This document shows positions 1 through 10,174 of a stretch of 64,000 nt of DNA, in pieces. Location: positions 41,600,081 through 41,664,080 of the forward strand of contig OZ010613.1 in NCBI GenBank assembly GCA_963932145.1, in the 5' to 3' direction. Position numbers and translations under genes: made by a program. The number at the start of each line of letters is the position of its first letter. Position 1 is the first letter of the stretch. The DNA is from Acanthosepion lycidas. Taxonomy: Eukaryota; Mollusca; Cephalopoda; Sepiida; Sepiidae. The notes beneath the pieces are model-generated. The model searched no databases and was not told where the DNA came from. It saw only the letters and a program-made list of their open reading frames with translations.

Positions 1-835
1 TTTGACTTGGAAGAAGTTGGTCGTTAAAATGTCTACGGTTGCGCATGTGTGTCTTCGTCTTTCAGTGGTGGCCTTCTTTGCGACATACAGAGATAGCGCC
101 TGGTTGGAGGGTATCTGGTTAAGTTTAGCAGTCGGTCGGAGATTGAATACGAGACATAGGACTGCTTACGTTCGACGGAAGGACACAAGAACCGGAGTCA
201 AGAGTCGTACAACTCGCCGATCATCCACCGGTTCTGATTTCCTTTTTTATTAACGATAAGAATTTTTCCTTCAGTTCTATTTTTGTTTGTGTTGTCTTTT
301 CTGGGTTTCATACTTAATCCTGGATGGATTGTATCTTCGCTCTGCGTGTCTGGGACATTCCCTCTCCACCCATGATATAACTGCTTGAACTCCAGTTGAT
401 AACAAAGAGGGTACACTTCCAGAGTGGAGCAGAGACTGCATCTGCATGCATTTACTTCTCCAGTAACGAGATGGGGAAGCTTACAAAGCGTTGTGGAATC
501 GCAATGAAGCAGCGAGGAAGCTCTTGGGATAGTATAAATTCTACCGCGACCCCAAACCATAGCTAAACCCAGAGTCCTCATCTGATGAGGGCTTCGTGGG
601 GAGGGGTATTGGCGCTACAACAGTCATTGCATGGATTTATATCTACGCTTTTTTTATGCGAAACATTTAAATTCATAGAACGACCGAGAAAGCCGATCGC
701 AGTAAAAAAAAAAGTGAAATATTGGCATTTTTTTTTATTGCAACCCAATATTCATTTTATTATCTTTATCTTGATTTTCAAAGTGTATGCATGAATGCAT
801 GTATGTTTCTGTATATTTTTATCTTTCTTTCTCTT
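1..835. other. Unassigned sequence at the window start
   Basis: I recognise no gene or repeat family here. The minus strand is open from 581 to 198 for 127 codons, but the peptide has no domain I can name and no splice or promoter context. It may be part of an unrecognised element. The last 120 bases are AT-rich and lead into the CT/GT microsatellite. Confidence 0.4.
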
Positions 836-1061
836 TATATGTCTCTCTCTCTCTCTCTCTGTATATGTCTATCTTTCTATCACTTTGTGTCTTTATGCGT
901 GTGTGTGTGTGTGTTTTTTTCTCTCTCTCTCTCTCTCTTTCTGTGTGTATGTGTGTGTGTGTGTCTCTCTCTCTAACTATATATATGTATGTCTCTATAT
1001 GTGTGTGTGTCTCTCTCTGCATATGTCTATCTTTCTCTCTTTTTATGTCTCTCTCTATATA
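836..1061. repeat. Compound CT/GT microsatellite
   Basis: Alternating runs of CT, GT and AT dinucleotides with short interruptions. Open frames here translate to monotonous Leu/Ser/Cys/Val strings and are artefacts. The tract ends exactly where a palindromic MITE has inserted at a TA. Confidence 0.9.
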
Positions 1062-1162
1062 TTAGGTTGGTGCAAAAATAATGACGTAATAATGTCGTTT
1101 TTTGATGTTAAAAATACGTCAAAAAACGACATTATTACGTCATTATTTTTGCACCAACCTAA
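1062..1162. mobile_element. MADE1-like mariner MITE, copy 1 (101 bp)
   Basis: Two 44-base perfectly complementary arms surround a 13-base loop. The ends read TTAGGTTGGTGC and GCACCAACCTAA and are flanked by TA on both sides, the mariner target-site signature. The ends match those I know from the human Hsmar1-derived MADE1 family, although the interior (GACGTAATAATGTCG) differs. It carries no coding sequence and would be moved in trans by a mariner transposase. It is nearly identical to the copy at 4938-5038, which suggests recent spread. Confidence 0.95.
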
Positions 1163-1564
1163 TATATGTGTGTGTGTCTTTCCCTTTCTCTGTGCCTGTG
1201 CGTCGAAGAGATGATACGTACTCACCATAAGTCTTAGCAGCCTCGACAACAAACATTTTTCTCTTCCTTATGCCAACAACATTTCACTTTTCCAATTATA
1301 GGAAACCCTTTTTTCTGGTATCGTTTGGGGGGCAGATTTTTGACTATTGCAACTTGTCACCATTGAAATTTATTATTTCTGGGGTGGGGGGAATTACTGC
1401 TGCTCATAGAAGTTGCAGAAACCAAAACTATGAATAAGGGCCGTACTACTGTAAAGAAGATTACAAAAAAACAATCCTGTTGTTGGCCTGAAGTGTGAAA
1501 GAAAAAACGCTGGAGTTTAAATTTTTTTTTGTCCTAAATCCGTCTTCTGTTTTCTATGTTCCTT
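1163..1564. other. Unassigned sequence
   Basis: A short GT-rich remainder of the microsatellite is followed by about 350 bases with no recognisable gene or repeat. Confidence 0.4.
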
Positions 1565-1745
1565 CGGGGAGTGGGCGATGATGGCTCTCCAGAGTTTCCT
1601 GTCCTTTGTAGCTCTTAATAACTTTTATCTTTTTGTTATCTCCCGTAATCTCTGCTCTGCAAACCAGGTGGGTTATGGGTCCCTTTCCGATGCTTCTTGC
1701 CGTCAATAAGTCCTGTGTAGAGTCAAATTCTCCAAGCTACCATTT
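1565..1745 (-). mobile_element. RTE-like LINE 3' terminal fragment
   Basis: Read on the minus strand, this matches the 3' end of the RTE copies at 57.1 and 48.7 kb. The diagnostic piece is the reverse complement of GATGATGGCTCTCC, which encodes the Leu-Trp-Arg-Ala-Met-type ending seen in those copies. Only the last part of the element is present, as expected for a 5'-truncated insertion, and a (TA)n tract follows. Confidence 0.5.
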
Positions 1746-1777
1746 ACACATTAAGTGCCCAAAAATTTCGATTCTCT

Positions 1778-1778
<1 letters not shown>

Positions 1779-1834
<56 letters not shown>
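1779..1834. repeat. (TA)n microsatellite
   Basis: About 28 TA units. A mariner terminal repeat begins immediately after the last TA, so the tract may have offered, or grown from, the TA target. Confidence 0.95.
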
Positions 1835-1837
<3 letters not shown>

Positions 1838-2085
1838 GTCATCCCATAAGTTCTGTCCGGATTTTGAATAAAGAAAACAAGTGACCAAATGTTACATTTA
1901 ATTACAGATTCAATCAACAATGTATTTTCCCTGATTATCTATGACTTCCTTCCATCTATTAACAAGCTTACTAATTCCATTACTGTAAAATTCTTTTGAC
2001 TTTGATTCGAAGAACTCACAAATGTCAGTTTTAACCTCTTCCTGTGTTACAAAAGCTGTTTCTTCCAAATGATTCTGTAAGCTAC
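1835..2085 (-). mobile_element. Mariner transposon 3' end with transposase C-terminus
   Basis: The outer end reads CAGGTCATCCCATAAG directly after TA, a mariner-type terminal repeat. On the minus strand the interior translates to a typical mariner C-terminus: a Glu-rich helix, then FYSNGISKLVNRWKEVIDNQG. This motif, Phe-x-x-x-Gly-Ile-x-Lys-Leu-x-x-Arg-Trp-x-x-x-Ile-x-x-x-Gly, is common at the end of mariner transposases. The catalytic domain and the other terminal repeat are missing, so this is a dead fragment of about 250 bases. Confidence 0.8.
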
Positions 2086-2121
2086 TATTTTTTCGTTTTT
2101 TTATTATTATCCCATTTAGAT

Positions 2122-2162
2122 TCCTCGACTAGTTTCGGCCGAAATGGTCATCATCGGGAGGA
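2122..2162 (-). ncRNA. Degenerate hammerhead-ribozyme-like motif
   Basis: On the minus strand, stem I is TCCTC paired with GAGGA. The core reads CCGATGA instead of CTGATGA. A GACC/GGCC stem II with one mismatch closes an ATTTC loop, followed by GAAAC, a 2-bp stem III and a GTC cleavage site. Very short stem III is characteristic of hammerheads in Penelope-like elements and retrozymes. The changed core makes self-cleavage unlikely for this copy. Confidence 0.55.
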
Positions 2163-2216
2163 GAAATAATTCTGCTTGCTGCTAGCACTAAACTACAGAA
2201 ATGAAATATCTATCTA

Positions 2217-2241
2217 TATCTATATATATATATATATATAT
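2217..2241. repeat. (TA)n microsatellite
   Basis: Short TA tract abutting the left edge of the 149-bp palindrome. Confidence 0.85.
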
Positions 2242-2390
2242 ATGGAGAAAAATATTTGGAAAAAACAAACAAAAATCCTTAAATGCAATTATGTTGTTTT
2301 AATATGAATGAAATGACATTTCATTCATATTAAAACAACATAATTGCATTTAAGGATTTTTGTTTGTTTTTTCCAAATATTTTTCTCCAT
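2242..2390. repeat. Perfect 149-bp palindrome
   Basis: Two 73-base arms (2242-2314 and 2318-2390) are exact reverse complements around a 3-base GAC spacer. I compared them base by base and found no mismatch. The ends lack the mariner MITE sequence and no target-site duplication is visible. A TA tract lies on the left and another starts 35 bases to the right. The sequence has no coding potential. It may be a foldback element, or a hairpin-mediated inverted duplication of one AT-rich end. Confidence 0.95.
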
Positions 2391-2419
2391 TCTGTCGGAT
2401 TTATATCCATTTATATTTG

Positions 2420-2423
<4 letters not shown>

Positions 2424-2476
<53 letters not shown>
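2424..2476. repeat. (TA)n microsatellite
   Basis: About 26 TA units next to the RTE fragment on the right. Confidence 0.95.
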
Positions 2477-2478
<2 letters not shown>

Positions 2479-2484
2479 TTTTTG

Positions 2485-3050
2485 TTTTTATTTTCCATAG
2501 GACTTCCTCATTGTTCACATGCTCAGTCGATGGAATTCTCAGTATCCTTCCGTTTCTCTGTTGCTTCAAGTTTCTTCATCTGTGAGAAGAATATCCAGCA
2601 TTTTCCATCTTGGAAAACCGATAATACATAAGGGTTCAGTAGTCTTTTCTTTGTTTGTAACGAAATTTTCTTTTTTCTTAATACTTTCCTTAGCTTTTGG
2701 AAGACATCTTTCGCTATCTCAGTGTGCCTTCGGATTTATGTGTTGCATTTTCCGTTAATAGACTTCTGAGATACTTTTTGTATTTGCCTGGTTTTGACGT
2801 CTCCGTTTCGTAGTTTGCATCTTGGGTTGTCCCTTTTGCTTACAACCAGACATTGTGTCTTGTTCGAGTTGATGTTTAGTCCTTTCTCCTCGTTTTTCTT
2901 TACTACGTTCTTTAAGAGTGCTTGTAGTTTCCTTTTCTTGTTTGCTATTCACACTGTCATCTTGTGCTAAGATTGTAGCTGTCAGTAATGAATCTTGGTA
3001 GGACTTTTTAATTCTCTCAAGATCGCTTCACTAAATTTATAAAATAAAAA
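2485..3050 (-). pseudogene. RTE-type LINE reverse transcriptase, C-terminal fragment
   Basis: Minus-strand frames, with several shifts, give pieces typical of the RTE reverse transcriptase C-terminal half: FSEAILRELK, KTQCLVVSKRDNPRCK, AKDVFQKLRKVLRKKK and SLQTKKRLLNPYVLSV. These align in order with the longer copy at 57.1-58.2 kb. The order of blocks (post-catalytic RT, then the thumb-like KTKKRLL region) fixes the strand. Stops and frameshifts show it is dead. Confidence 0.75.
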
Positions 3051-3144
3051 CATTCCTTTGTTTGGTAAATGTTTAATTTTGATTGAATGACTTTGGGATC
3101 TTTTCTGTTAATTAACACCAAATAATGCAATGTTACTTATCGCA

Positions 3145-3414
3145 TGGTAGAGGCACAGTGGAGTAATGGATAGCATCTCGGATTGAGGAATCTGAGAGCC
3201 GAGTTCGAATTCCAGTCGAATCCATTACATTCGTACGTGCTACTACCCTTGGGAAAGGTATGAATATTCTTCTTCTCCACCCCAGCTATGGGTAAATAGC
3301 AGTTGGATGGCAACTGGTCTACCGCAGAAAGAAATGGTAACCTACTGCGGGGAAAAATTGTCAGTCATGTTATGTGCCTATGTGTGTGTATCCCGCATGG
3401 CACATAACTGACTG
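3145..3414 (+). mobile_element. tRNA-derived SINE (family A) with target-site duplication
   Basis: The head has a tRNA-like A box (GTGGAGTAATGGATAGC) and B box (GAGTTCGAATTCC), the two parts of an internal pol III promoter. The body contains a conserved segment (GGTCTACCGCAGAAAGAAAT) and ends in TGACTG repeats. The 10-base target-site duplication ACTTATCGCA flanks it at 3135-3144 and 3415-3424, so the ends are certain. Other copies lie at 16.2, 31.1, 32.5, 40.0 and 59.0 kb. Confidence 0.9.
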
Positions 3415-3424
3415 ACTTATCGCA

Positions 3425-4184
3425 AATATTAATTCACCCCAAGAAATTATAAATCAAAGATTTTGGGGGTTTTTTAATTAAAATTTTGGCACTCTTTTGT
3501 AATTACAAATTTAAAATCAAAATTTGTTTCGCTTGACTCGCAAAAACTCCAACCCGTAGAATTAAAAATTACCAAAAATCAGGAAGTTATTCATATTTCG
3601 TAAGTGTGGATGATATTCGAGGTACTTGTAAGGATTTTTACACTTAAAAAAAAATGTTTTAGTTTGTTTATTTGTGGTGAGGGCGAACGTAGACCCGGTG
3701 CCTAGAAATAACGCACCCGATTTGCCGACATTTGTGGCAATTGTAAAGGTCAACCCAATTGGAGTGCAATGGAAGGGCCTCACTCTGGGATAATTTGATG
3801 TGAATTTTAGTAAATACAAATTCTTTTTGTTTTGGAGTGAATTAACAGAAAAGACCCTTCCTCTGTTTTGAGGACGCCCCAAACTCGAGCATGTATTCCA
3901 CTTTTGACTTATTTTTGAAAAAAAATAACTTAGAATCAGCTTAAGAAAAATGTAACCTTTCACCGATCTGGAGGATACAAAATTGGGGGTGAAGGTAAAA
4001 AAAAAACAAAAAACGGAGTATTGGATACAATAAAATAATTTCTTTTAACTTCCTGTATATAAAATAATACTTAATATTTTTTATCGGTAAGTATTTAAAA
4101 TTATTGTATTTTTGCACTTGATTGAAACCCCCGACTTCTTATAAGTCCTAAATCTTGATCCCTTAAATTCATTTTTATTTTTGT

Positions 4185-4187
<3 letters not shown>
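3425..4187. other. AT-rich sequence without recognised gene
   Basis: I see no gene. Bases 3955-4110 resemble 5293-5440 (a segment beginning CCTTTCACC), so an unnamed repeat is present in both places. A 133-codon open frame on the minus strand has no recognisable domain. Confidence 0.4.

Positions 4188-4188
<1 letters not shown>

Positions 4189-4270
<82 letters not shown>
4189..4270. repeat. (CA)n-(TA)n compound microsatellite
   Basis: About 15 CA units followed by about 25 TA units. Confidence 0.95.
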
Positions 4271-4273
<3 letters not shown>

Positions 4274-4294
4274 TGCGACAAATAATTGAGAACA

Positions 4295-4500
4295 GATTTT
4301 TATGTGTTTCGTCCGTTCAGAACAAAAGGCCATCATGGCTCTCCAAAGCATTCTATATCGTGTGGCTCTTAGCATTTTTCCCCCCTTTCCGAAGGACCTC
4401 GCTTACCCACCCCAGTTCCGCCATCCATTTACACAAGCTCGTCAACTAGGTGGTTTACTGCTTTCCCCTATTTCTTCTGCCCTCAATATGCTCGTGTAGG
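4295..4500 (-). mobile_element. RTE-like LINE 3' end fragment
   Basis: The minus strand encodes LWRAMMAFCSERTK, which corresponds to the last residues of RTE ORF2 seen in the 48.7-kb copy (GESHDRQHSEG in another frame). The rest matches the 57.1-kb 3' region, including CCACCTGCTCAAGCTCGTCA-like sequence. The element is 5'-truncated. Confidence 0.55.
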
Positions 4501-4714
4501 TTAGGTTTTCAGTAAATTTATTGTAAATTAATCCCCCGCTATGCAAGCCCAAAAAATAAAAATCTGTTCTCATGCTATGTGATAAAGCATATTCTAATTA
4601 AACTTAACAAATTTTAAATCAATTTAAACTAAAAAAAAAAAAGAAAAAAAAGTTAATATGATTTAAAAAAACTATTCTTATTGGCCTTTTTCCTATGGCG
4701 ATTTTCCAAGCGTA

Positions 4715-4835
4715 GCTTATTTGTGGCACAAGGTCGAAAGTATAGAGAACGCAGTGAGGATCGAACTCGCTACTCAGTCGTAATTGTTCTAGTGAGACAA
4801 GCTGGTTAACCATCACACCACATCAAGGTTCCCCT
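4715..4835 (-). mobile_element. tRNA-like SINE (family T), one unit
   Basis: On the minus strand there is an A-box-like GTGTGATGGTTAACCAGC and a B box GAGTTCGATCCTCAC, followed by a conserved tail (CGACCTTGTGCCACAAA, then AAGCTACGCTTGG). The same unit is tandemly dimerised at 12.06 kb and occurs again at 58.45 kb. Confidence 0.75.
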
Positions 4836-4937
4836 TAACGCTTATATATGTTGTGTTAAAATAATGTTCACATAAAACTTTCAAAACAGCCACCTTATAG
4901 GAATTTAAAGCATATTTTTACTTACATATTATCATTA

Positions 4938-5038
4938 TTAGGTTGGTGCAAAAATAATGACATAATAATGTCGTTTTTTGATGTTAAAAATACGTCAAAA
5001 AACGACATTATTACGTCATTATTTTTGCACCAACCTAA
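4938..5038. mobile_element. MADE1-like mariner MITE, copy 2 (101 bp)
   Basis: Same length and sequence as copy 1 apart from one base in the left arm (CATAATAATG for CGTAATAATG). Flanked by TA at 4936-4937 and 5039-5040. The near-identity points to recent amplification or conversion. Confidence 0.95.
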
Positions 5039-5243
5039 TATTATTATTATTATTATAATTTTTCCTCTTATTTTATTTCTTAAAATGGCTAAAAAGTTTT
5101 CGAAAACAATAAACACTAAGGACAATTTTTATACTACCTTACCGCACACCAAACAGAAAAACTCAATAAAAAAAAAAAATCATCAAATTTGTCATATTCA
5201 ACGAAACATATCTGAAAGAAAGGTTGCTACCAAAATACATGTA

Positions 5244-6082
5244 CGGTGGGATGGATAAATTGTCTAAATTACGCAAAATGAAAATAGCACTTTAACCTTT
5301 CACCTATCTGATGGACAAAAAGTTGGCGGTCCAGGTAAAAAAAAATGGGTGGAGGGAGGTTTGATACAAGAAAATAATGTCTTTTGTTAACTTATCTTAT
5401 GTAAATTCATACTTACTATTTTTTTCGGTAAATGTTTAAAATTATTGTATTTTGCGCCCCGGAATTCTTATGTGTTGCGTCACTCAGAACAAAAAACGAT
5501 TATGGCGCTCCACAACTTTCTTTCACAAAAATATCTTGAAAGCAGATGTAAGGGGCAATGTTGTCGCAGAAAATGTCTGACAGTTATGACTGAGTTCTCC
5601 TGCTTGTGTGGTATGGTGCAGAGTCCTGTTGCCAGACATAGGGTCTTCTAGCACGTACACTCTTGACTTAGAGCAGCACTACCTCCTCAAGGCAATTGAT
5701 GAAGGCATCCGTGTTGATTCTGAGGCCCTCACAAACAAAATCAATTGTTCTTTTCTTATCAGAACGATCTGAATGAGTTTTCCGAGCTGCCGTAACTTCG
5801 TAATCACCATTAGACTCATCGAACTCTTTCCAAATTCTCTGCGTTGTGCTCAGATTGACATCCAAACACTCTGAAATGTTCGTATTGGAGTTTCCCGCGC
5901 GAATGCCCAGCAGTACGGCATGAGGTTTCCAAATTTCTGCAAGTTACGTCATGGTGCTCTTTTTGTTATAGACGGTTCCCAACTAACCATACTCTACTGT
6001 ACGGTCGACAAAATCAAAAACAAACAACGCGCATGCGCAAAATTAAAAATAGAAAATAGCGAAAATTTATCCATCGCACACT
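5244..6082 (-). mobile_element. Degraded mariner-family transposon with RTE tail inside
   Basis: Terminal repeats TGGGATGGATAAATTGTC (left) and the complement of GAAAATTTATCCATCGCAC (right) match those of the copy at 22.27-23.09 kb. From the right end on the minus strand, a helix-turn-helix segment reads NISECLDVNLSTTQRIWKEF, followed by a diverged central part. The C-terminal domain is missing. In its place lies RTE 3'-end-like sequence (about 5455-5530) and an unnamed repeat shared with 3955-4110. Normal elements of this family are about 1.3 kb, so this is an internally rearranged remnant of about 0.84 kb. Confidence 0.75.
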
Positions 6083-6155
6083 GGAATGGACAGTTATCAC
6101 ATGCTGTTACACGATTTGGACAATTTTGCTGTTACGCGCGCTCTCTCTCTTTATT

Positions 6156-6159
<4 letters not shown>

Positions 6160-6226
<67 letters not shown>
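6160..6226. repeat. (TA)n-(TG)n microsatellite
   Basis: About 27 TA units, then six TG units. Confidence 0.95.
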
Positions 6227-7020
6227 ATGTTAGCCTCGTAGGATCAATTTACAATAAATTTCAATAGCAAATTGAAAACCCTCATAAAAGTTGGAAAATT
6301 AATTCTTTTAATATCCGAGATCTGGAGTGCATAACTGATAGTAATATAAAAACTTTGACAAAATGATTATTTCTTGACCAGATGTTATTCCGTAGAAACG
6401 CCAGAAATCTATCAATACTCTTATGTTTTAATAAGCTATAAAGTTAATATGGAGTCCTCGTTTTGCAATAACCAGATAATTTCCCCAATTGGACATTTGC
6501 AGCTGATCAATCTGACTTAAAACGTCTCTTGTCTGCTCCAAGTTGTTTTAGATAAACAGATATTTCTAATTTGTCTGGACATTCTGGCGATGGAATGGCA
6601 ATCGCTCTCTTCAGTTGGCCTCAATTTCAACCTGCAAAATCTTTCTGAAAACAACGATATTATAATAAGAGATCATCAAAGGTACACAGTAGCACTTTAT
6701 AGTTTCTCCCATTTCAAGAAGGGAGGCTAAATTCAACACCAACACAAAGGGCAACTGAACAATTAAGAACATAAAAAGATACAGAACATAAAAGAAACAT
6801 TTGAGATTGACGATTTTTTTTAATGAGCAATCTTAGATATGAAGTACAGTGTATGTTTGTGTGTGTCCTAGCAACTCTTCCGTTCCCACTGGTCCGATTT
6901 CAATGATTCATAGCTCAATCAAAAACCCCAGAAAAGTTAGGCGCAGGGAACAATTTTCGTTGAGCTCAAATTCAGGGTTGCCAGATTGTACGAGGTTTAA
7001 TATATATATTAATATATTAT
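6227..7020. other. Unassigned sequence with two diverged related stretches
   Basis: I find no gene. The stretch after 6227 and that after 6860 both start with a GTGTGTG run and share words such as TCAAT and AAAACCC...AAAAGTT, so an old dispersed repeat is likely. The second stretch leads into the 573-bp tandem duplication. Confidence 0.35.
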
Positions 7021-8145
7021 ACTAGCCATTATCGCTACTTTCATGGTTCAAGGAGAGTAACTCTGATTTTACTTTTGTATCCAAAATTGCAGTGAACGTT
7101 TTATTATAAACTAGCTTAAAAGCTACCCTATCGGGTGGCATTTAACCTAGCTCCTGTGGATGACTCTTGGTCTGGCCATCGTTACAATATCTGGGGAGAA
7201 GTAGATGCGATAGACATCAATAAACTACAAACGAACTCAAAATTGATCGTTGCATTTAAGTATTGAATTAATGTTTAAGCTCACTTTTTAAAAGTTCAAT
7301 GATAATTCTTCTGCTGTCACTTAATTTTAAGACGCTTTCATGTACGTCAATCCATATTTTCCGTACAATTATTTTTATATGTGACAGAAAAGGGGAAAAT
7401 TTACAAGATAAAAATTAATATAGAGTAAAGATGAGAAACTAGAAATTAGAATTAGTTATACATTCAATATTTGAAGCGTTAGAGAAACATAATACCTAAT
7501 TAAGTAAAACCTATATTATGAAATCTATATGAATAAATGCGAAATTGAAGTATAATTATCCAAAGAATTCTATGGTTATATGATATTATATTATACTAGC
7601 CATTGTCGTTGCTTTCATGGTTCAAGGAGAGTAACTCTGATTTTACTTTTGTATACAAAATTGCAGTGCACGTTTTATTATAAACTATCTTAAAAGCATC
7701 CCTATCGGTCGGCATTTAAGCTAGCTCCTGTGGATGACTCTTGGTTTGGCCATCATTACAATAGCTAGGGAGGAGTTGATGCGACAGGCATCAATAAACT
7801 ACAGAAGAACACAAAACTGATCACTGCATTTAAGTATGGAATTAATGTTTAAGCTTAACTTTTAAAAATTCAACGATAATTCTGCTGCTGCTACTTAAAG
7901 ACGATTTGATGTGCGTAGGTCCTTATTTTCCATGCAAGCAATTATTTTTATTTCATGGGTGACAGAACAGGGGAAAATTTACAAAATAAAATTAATATAG
8001 AGTAAAGATGAGAAATTAGAATTAGTTATACATTCAATATTTGAAGCGTTAGAGAAACATAATAATTAAGTAAAACCTATATTATGGAATCTATATGAAT
8101 AAATGCGAAATTGGAGTATAATTATCCAAAGAATTCTGTGGTTAA
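7021..8145. repeat. 573-bp tandem duplication
   Basis: The unit beginning ACTAGCCATT starts at 7021 and again at 7594, and the similarity continues to about 8145, where unit 2 leaves unit 1 at GGTTAAAAAG. The copies differ by scattered substitutions and small gaps, so the duplication is not new. The unit has a CTAGCTTAAAAGCTACC segment and no long open frame. It looks like a tandemly duplicated transposon fragment of unknown family. Confidence 0.9.
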
Positions 8146-8189
8146 AAAGCCCCAACTCTATAATTTATATGCGGTATTAAGGACTTTCC

Positions 8190-8670
8190 ACCACTTGGAC
8201 GAGATGTGACGCAAGGTCTATTTTTAGGTGGTGACCCGAGCGCGTACATCCGGGACAGGAAAAAAAAATTCCCTTCAGCCCCTGCAACCGTCGGTTGCGC
8301 TGGCCTCGGTGCGAGCACCGATCCCTCCCTCTGATGTAATGGGGAGGCGTCGCCTCGGGCAGCTGTTTCCAAGGGCTGGGCACCTCTTCAGTATGATTTT
8401 CCTCAGTTGTCCTTCTGTCCTTTGACCGAGAAAACCCTGAGCGCAATTTGCCCAAAGACACAACCGAGAGATGATAAGTAGATATTTACTCAACCCCCCA
8501 CGAGGTCAGGTTGTGACACAAGGTCGGTTTAATGCGGGGAGCCCGAGCGCGTGCACCCGGGCAAGGCACAAAAATTCCCCGAGTCCCCGCTACCTTTGCG
8601 ACTCTGTTCTTTGACGGAGTCCCCCCTGAGTGCACTATACTCAAGGACAGAGACGCAACTGGGAGATGAA
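8190..8670. repeat. GC-rich repeat, two tandem units (~307 bp period)
   Basis: CCCGAGCGCG followed by an A-rich run and TTCCC occurs at about 8234 and 8542. The flanking words TGTGACGCAAGGTC and TGTGACACAAGGTC are about 300 bases apart. The block is clearly more GC-rich than its surroundings. The small open frames here disagree between units and do not look coding. Confidence 0.75.
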
Positions 8671-9220
8671 AAGTAAAAGTGATAAAAGCTTAGTATCTGT
8701 ACTATATATTATCTGCTTTTTTTGGCAATATCAGTTTTCAGGTTTAACTAATTTTCATATTGATTTTAAAAAGTATATTTCATTTATTACGTGTCCTTCA
8801 TTAGCGTTCTTTTATTTGAGGATTGTTTTGATGTTCATATTAATATAGGTCTGTTTAGGAATATTGTCTTATATAGTGCAGAAAAGTGTTTGAAATTTGC
8901 ATTTTACTTGGCCTTCAACAAGTTGGCATCTATTTGTAAAACTTTCCTTAACTATAACAAGCCAATTTATGAATGAAATATTCATTTAAAATTGTTGTTT
9001 CAAATTCCAGTAGTAAATATTTCTTACTTTGCGAAGTCTGCTAGTTATAAATACGTGCTTCGTAATCCCGACCTTAGATTTTTTTTTTTTTTTTTTTTTT
9101 TTAAGGTCACAATATTTCGGGCTTTGTACCCTCCAGAAATTCTTCAGGATTCTGTCTTTGAATTCGGTAAGCTTCTGGAAATTTCGAGCCGAATACTTTC
9201 GTTCTCATTTCACTTTCTAG
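8671..9220. other. AT-rich sequence without recognised feature
   Basis: No gene or known repeat recognised. A poly-T run lies at about 9079-9102. Short open frames read through low-complexity sequence. Confidence 0.4.

Positions 9221-9222
<2 letters not shown>

Positions 9223-9269
<47 letters not shown>
9223..9269. repeat. (TA)n microsatellite
   Basis: About 23 TA units. Confidence 0.95.
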
Positions 9270-9272
<3 letters not shown>

Positions 9273-9474
9273 TGGTGTATTTCGTGGCTTATAAGATGAT
9301 CCGATGCATTAGACGCCCTCCCCACAATTGAAGGAAGTAATCTAGAAGAAATGTTTCTCTTGGGCTTCACCTCTATCCCCAATTTTACACATTGAATAGC
9401 CTGAAAACCTGACTAATCGTGACAAATTTATCACAAGAACTACCAAATTTATGGTAACTATTTTGAATGTAATA

Positions 9475-9815
9475 ATTAGAGAATTTGACTCCCTTCATCG
9501 ACTTTCGATTTATAGGACTTTAAGGTGGTTTTTGGAAATATTTATAGGAAAATAAGCAGCAAACACGGTAATAACACAGAGCTTATGGTTTTATGGAGCA
9601 TTGTCAACGGTAAAATTATGAGACCTAGCTGCCAATCTAGTACCGTCGTTAAATCCTTGAAATCGAGGCACTAAAGAAGATAGCTCAATAAATCAGTTGT
9701 CATAAAAATATTCATAGAAAAAGCACAGGAAAACTATATTACGGCGATTAGAAAGAAAATAAAGCCGATATACCAGGCCAGTACCGATAACATTGCAGAT
9801 TTCTCTTCGTGTTTA
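9475..9815 (-). pseudogene. Jockey/CR1-like LINE reverse transcriptase, C-terminal fragment
   Basis: Minus-strand translation in shifting frames gives the series seen in the better copies at 14.4 and 26.0 kb: an ICNVIG-like block, an R-N-I-V-F-L-C-F-F-Y-E-Y-F block, an ELSSLVPR-like block and a GTRLAARSHNFTV block. These belong to the region after the palm of a non-LTR reverse transcriptase. Clade assignment is from memory of similar protein repeats. Multiple stops and shifts show it is dead. Confidence 0.65.
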
Positions 9816-9816
9816 A

Positions 9817-9818
<2 letters not shown>

Positions 9819-9842
<24 letters not shown>
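9819..9842. repeat. (TA)n microsatellite
   Basis: Short TA tract with TG interruptions to its right. Confidence 0.8.
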
Positions 9843-9856
<14 letters not shown>

Positions 9857-9879
9857 TTATTTCATCTCGAGCAAGGCAA

Positions 9880-10060
9880 TGAATTTGACTAGGCTGCAAT
9901 GGAAAAGTAACAGAAATAAAATAAAAAGAAACAAATTTCAAGGAGGTAGAAGATGGTGATTGACATTGCATTTAAGTTTTTGAAGATCGTAATTGACAGG
10001 AAAGCGGGAAACCGGAAGTGTGTTCTGCAAACGAGAAGTGCGAGAAAAGAAATATACATC
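9880..10060 (-). mobile_element. 3' end of the Jockey/CR1-like LINE
   Basis: The minus strand carries the recurring 3' sequence: a Phe-Pro-rich C-terminus, then TTAAATGCAATGTCAATC and a T-rich untranslated end. The same module occurs at 10.33, 12.42, 14.0, 26.57, 30.95 and 55.15 kb, as expected for 5'-truncated LINE copies. Confidence 0.65.
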
Positions 10061-10134
10061 TGGAATGATAAGTTTTTATATATTTACTTAATAAAATTAA
10101 GTTGGAATAATGCGTCTTATCACCGGCAAAATAC

Positions 10135-10135
10135 G

Positions 10136-10173
<38 letters not shown>
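10135..10173. repeat. (AAT)n microsatellite
   Basis: About 12 AAT units. Confidence 0.95.

Positions 10174-10174
<1 letters not shown>

Noticed and set aside
198-581. 127-codon open frame on the minus strand
   Set aside because: No recognisable domain or context; could be an unknown element, so not called a gene.
1062-1162. MicroRNA gene
   Set aside because: A perfect palindrome with mariner ends and TA duplication is explained as a MITE; small-RNA evidence would be needed.
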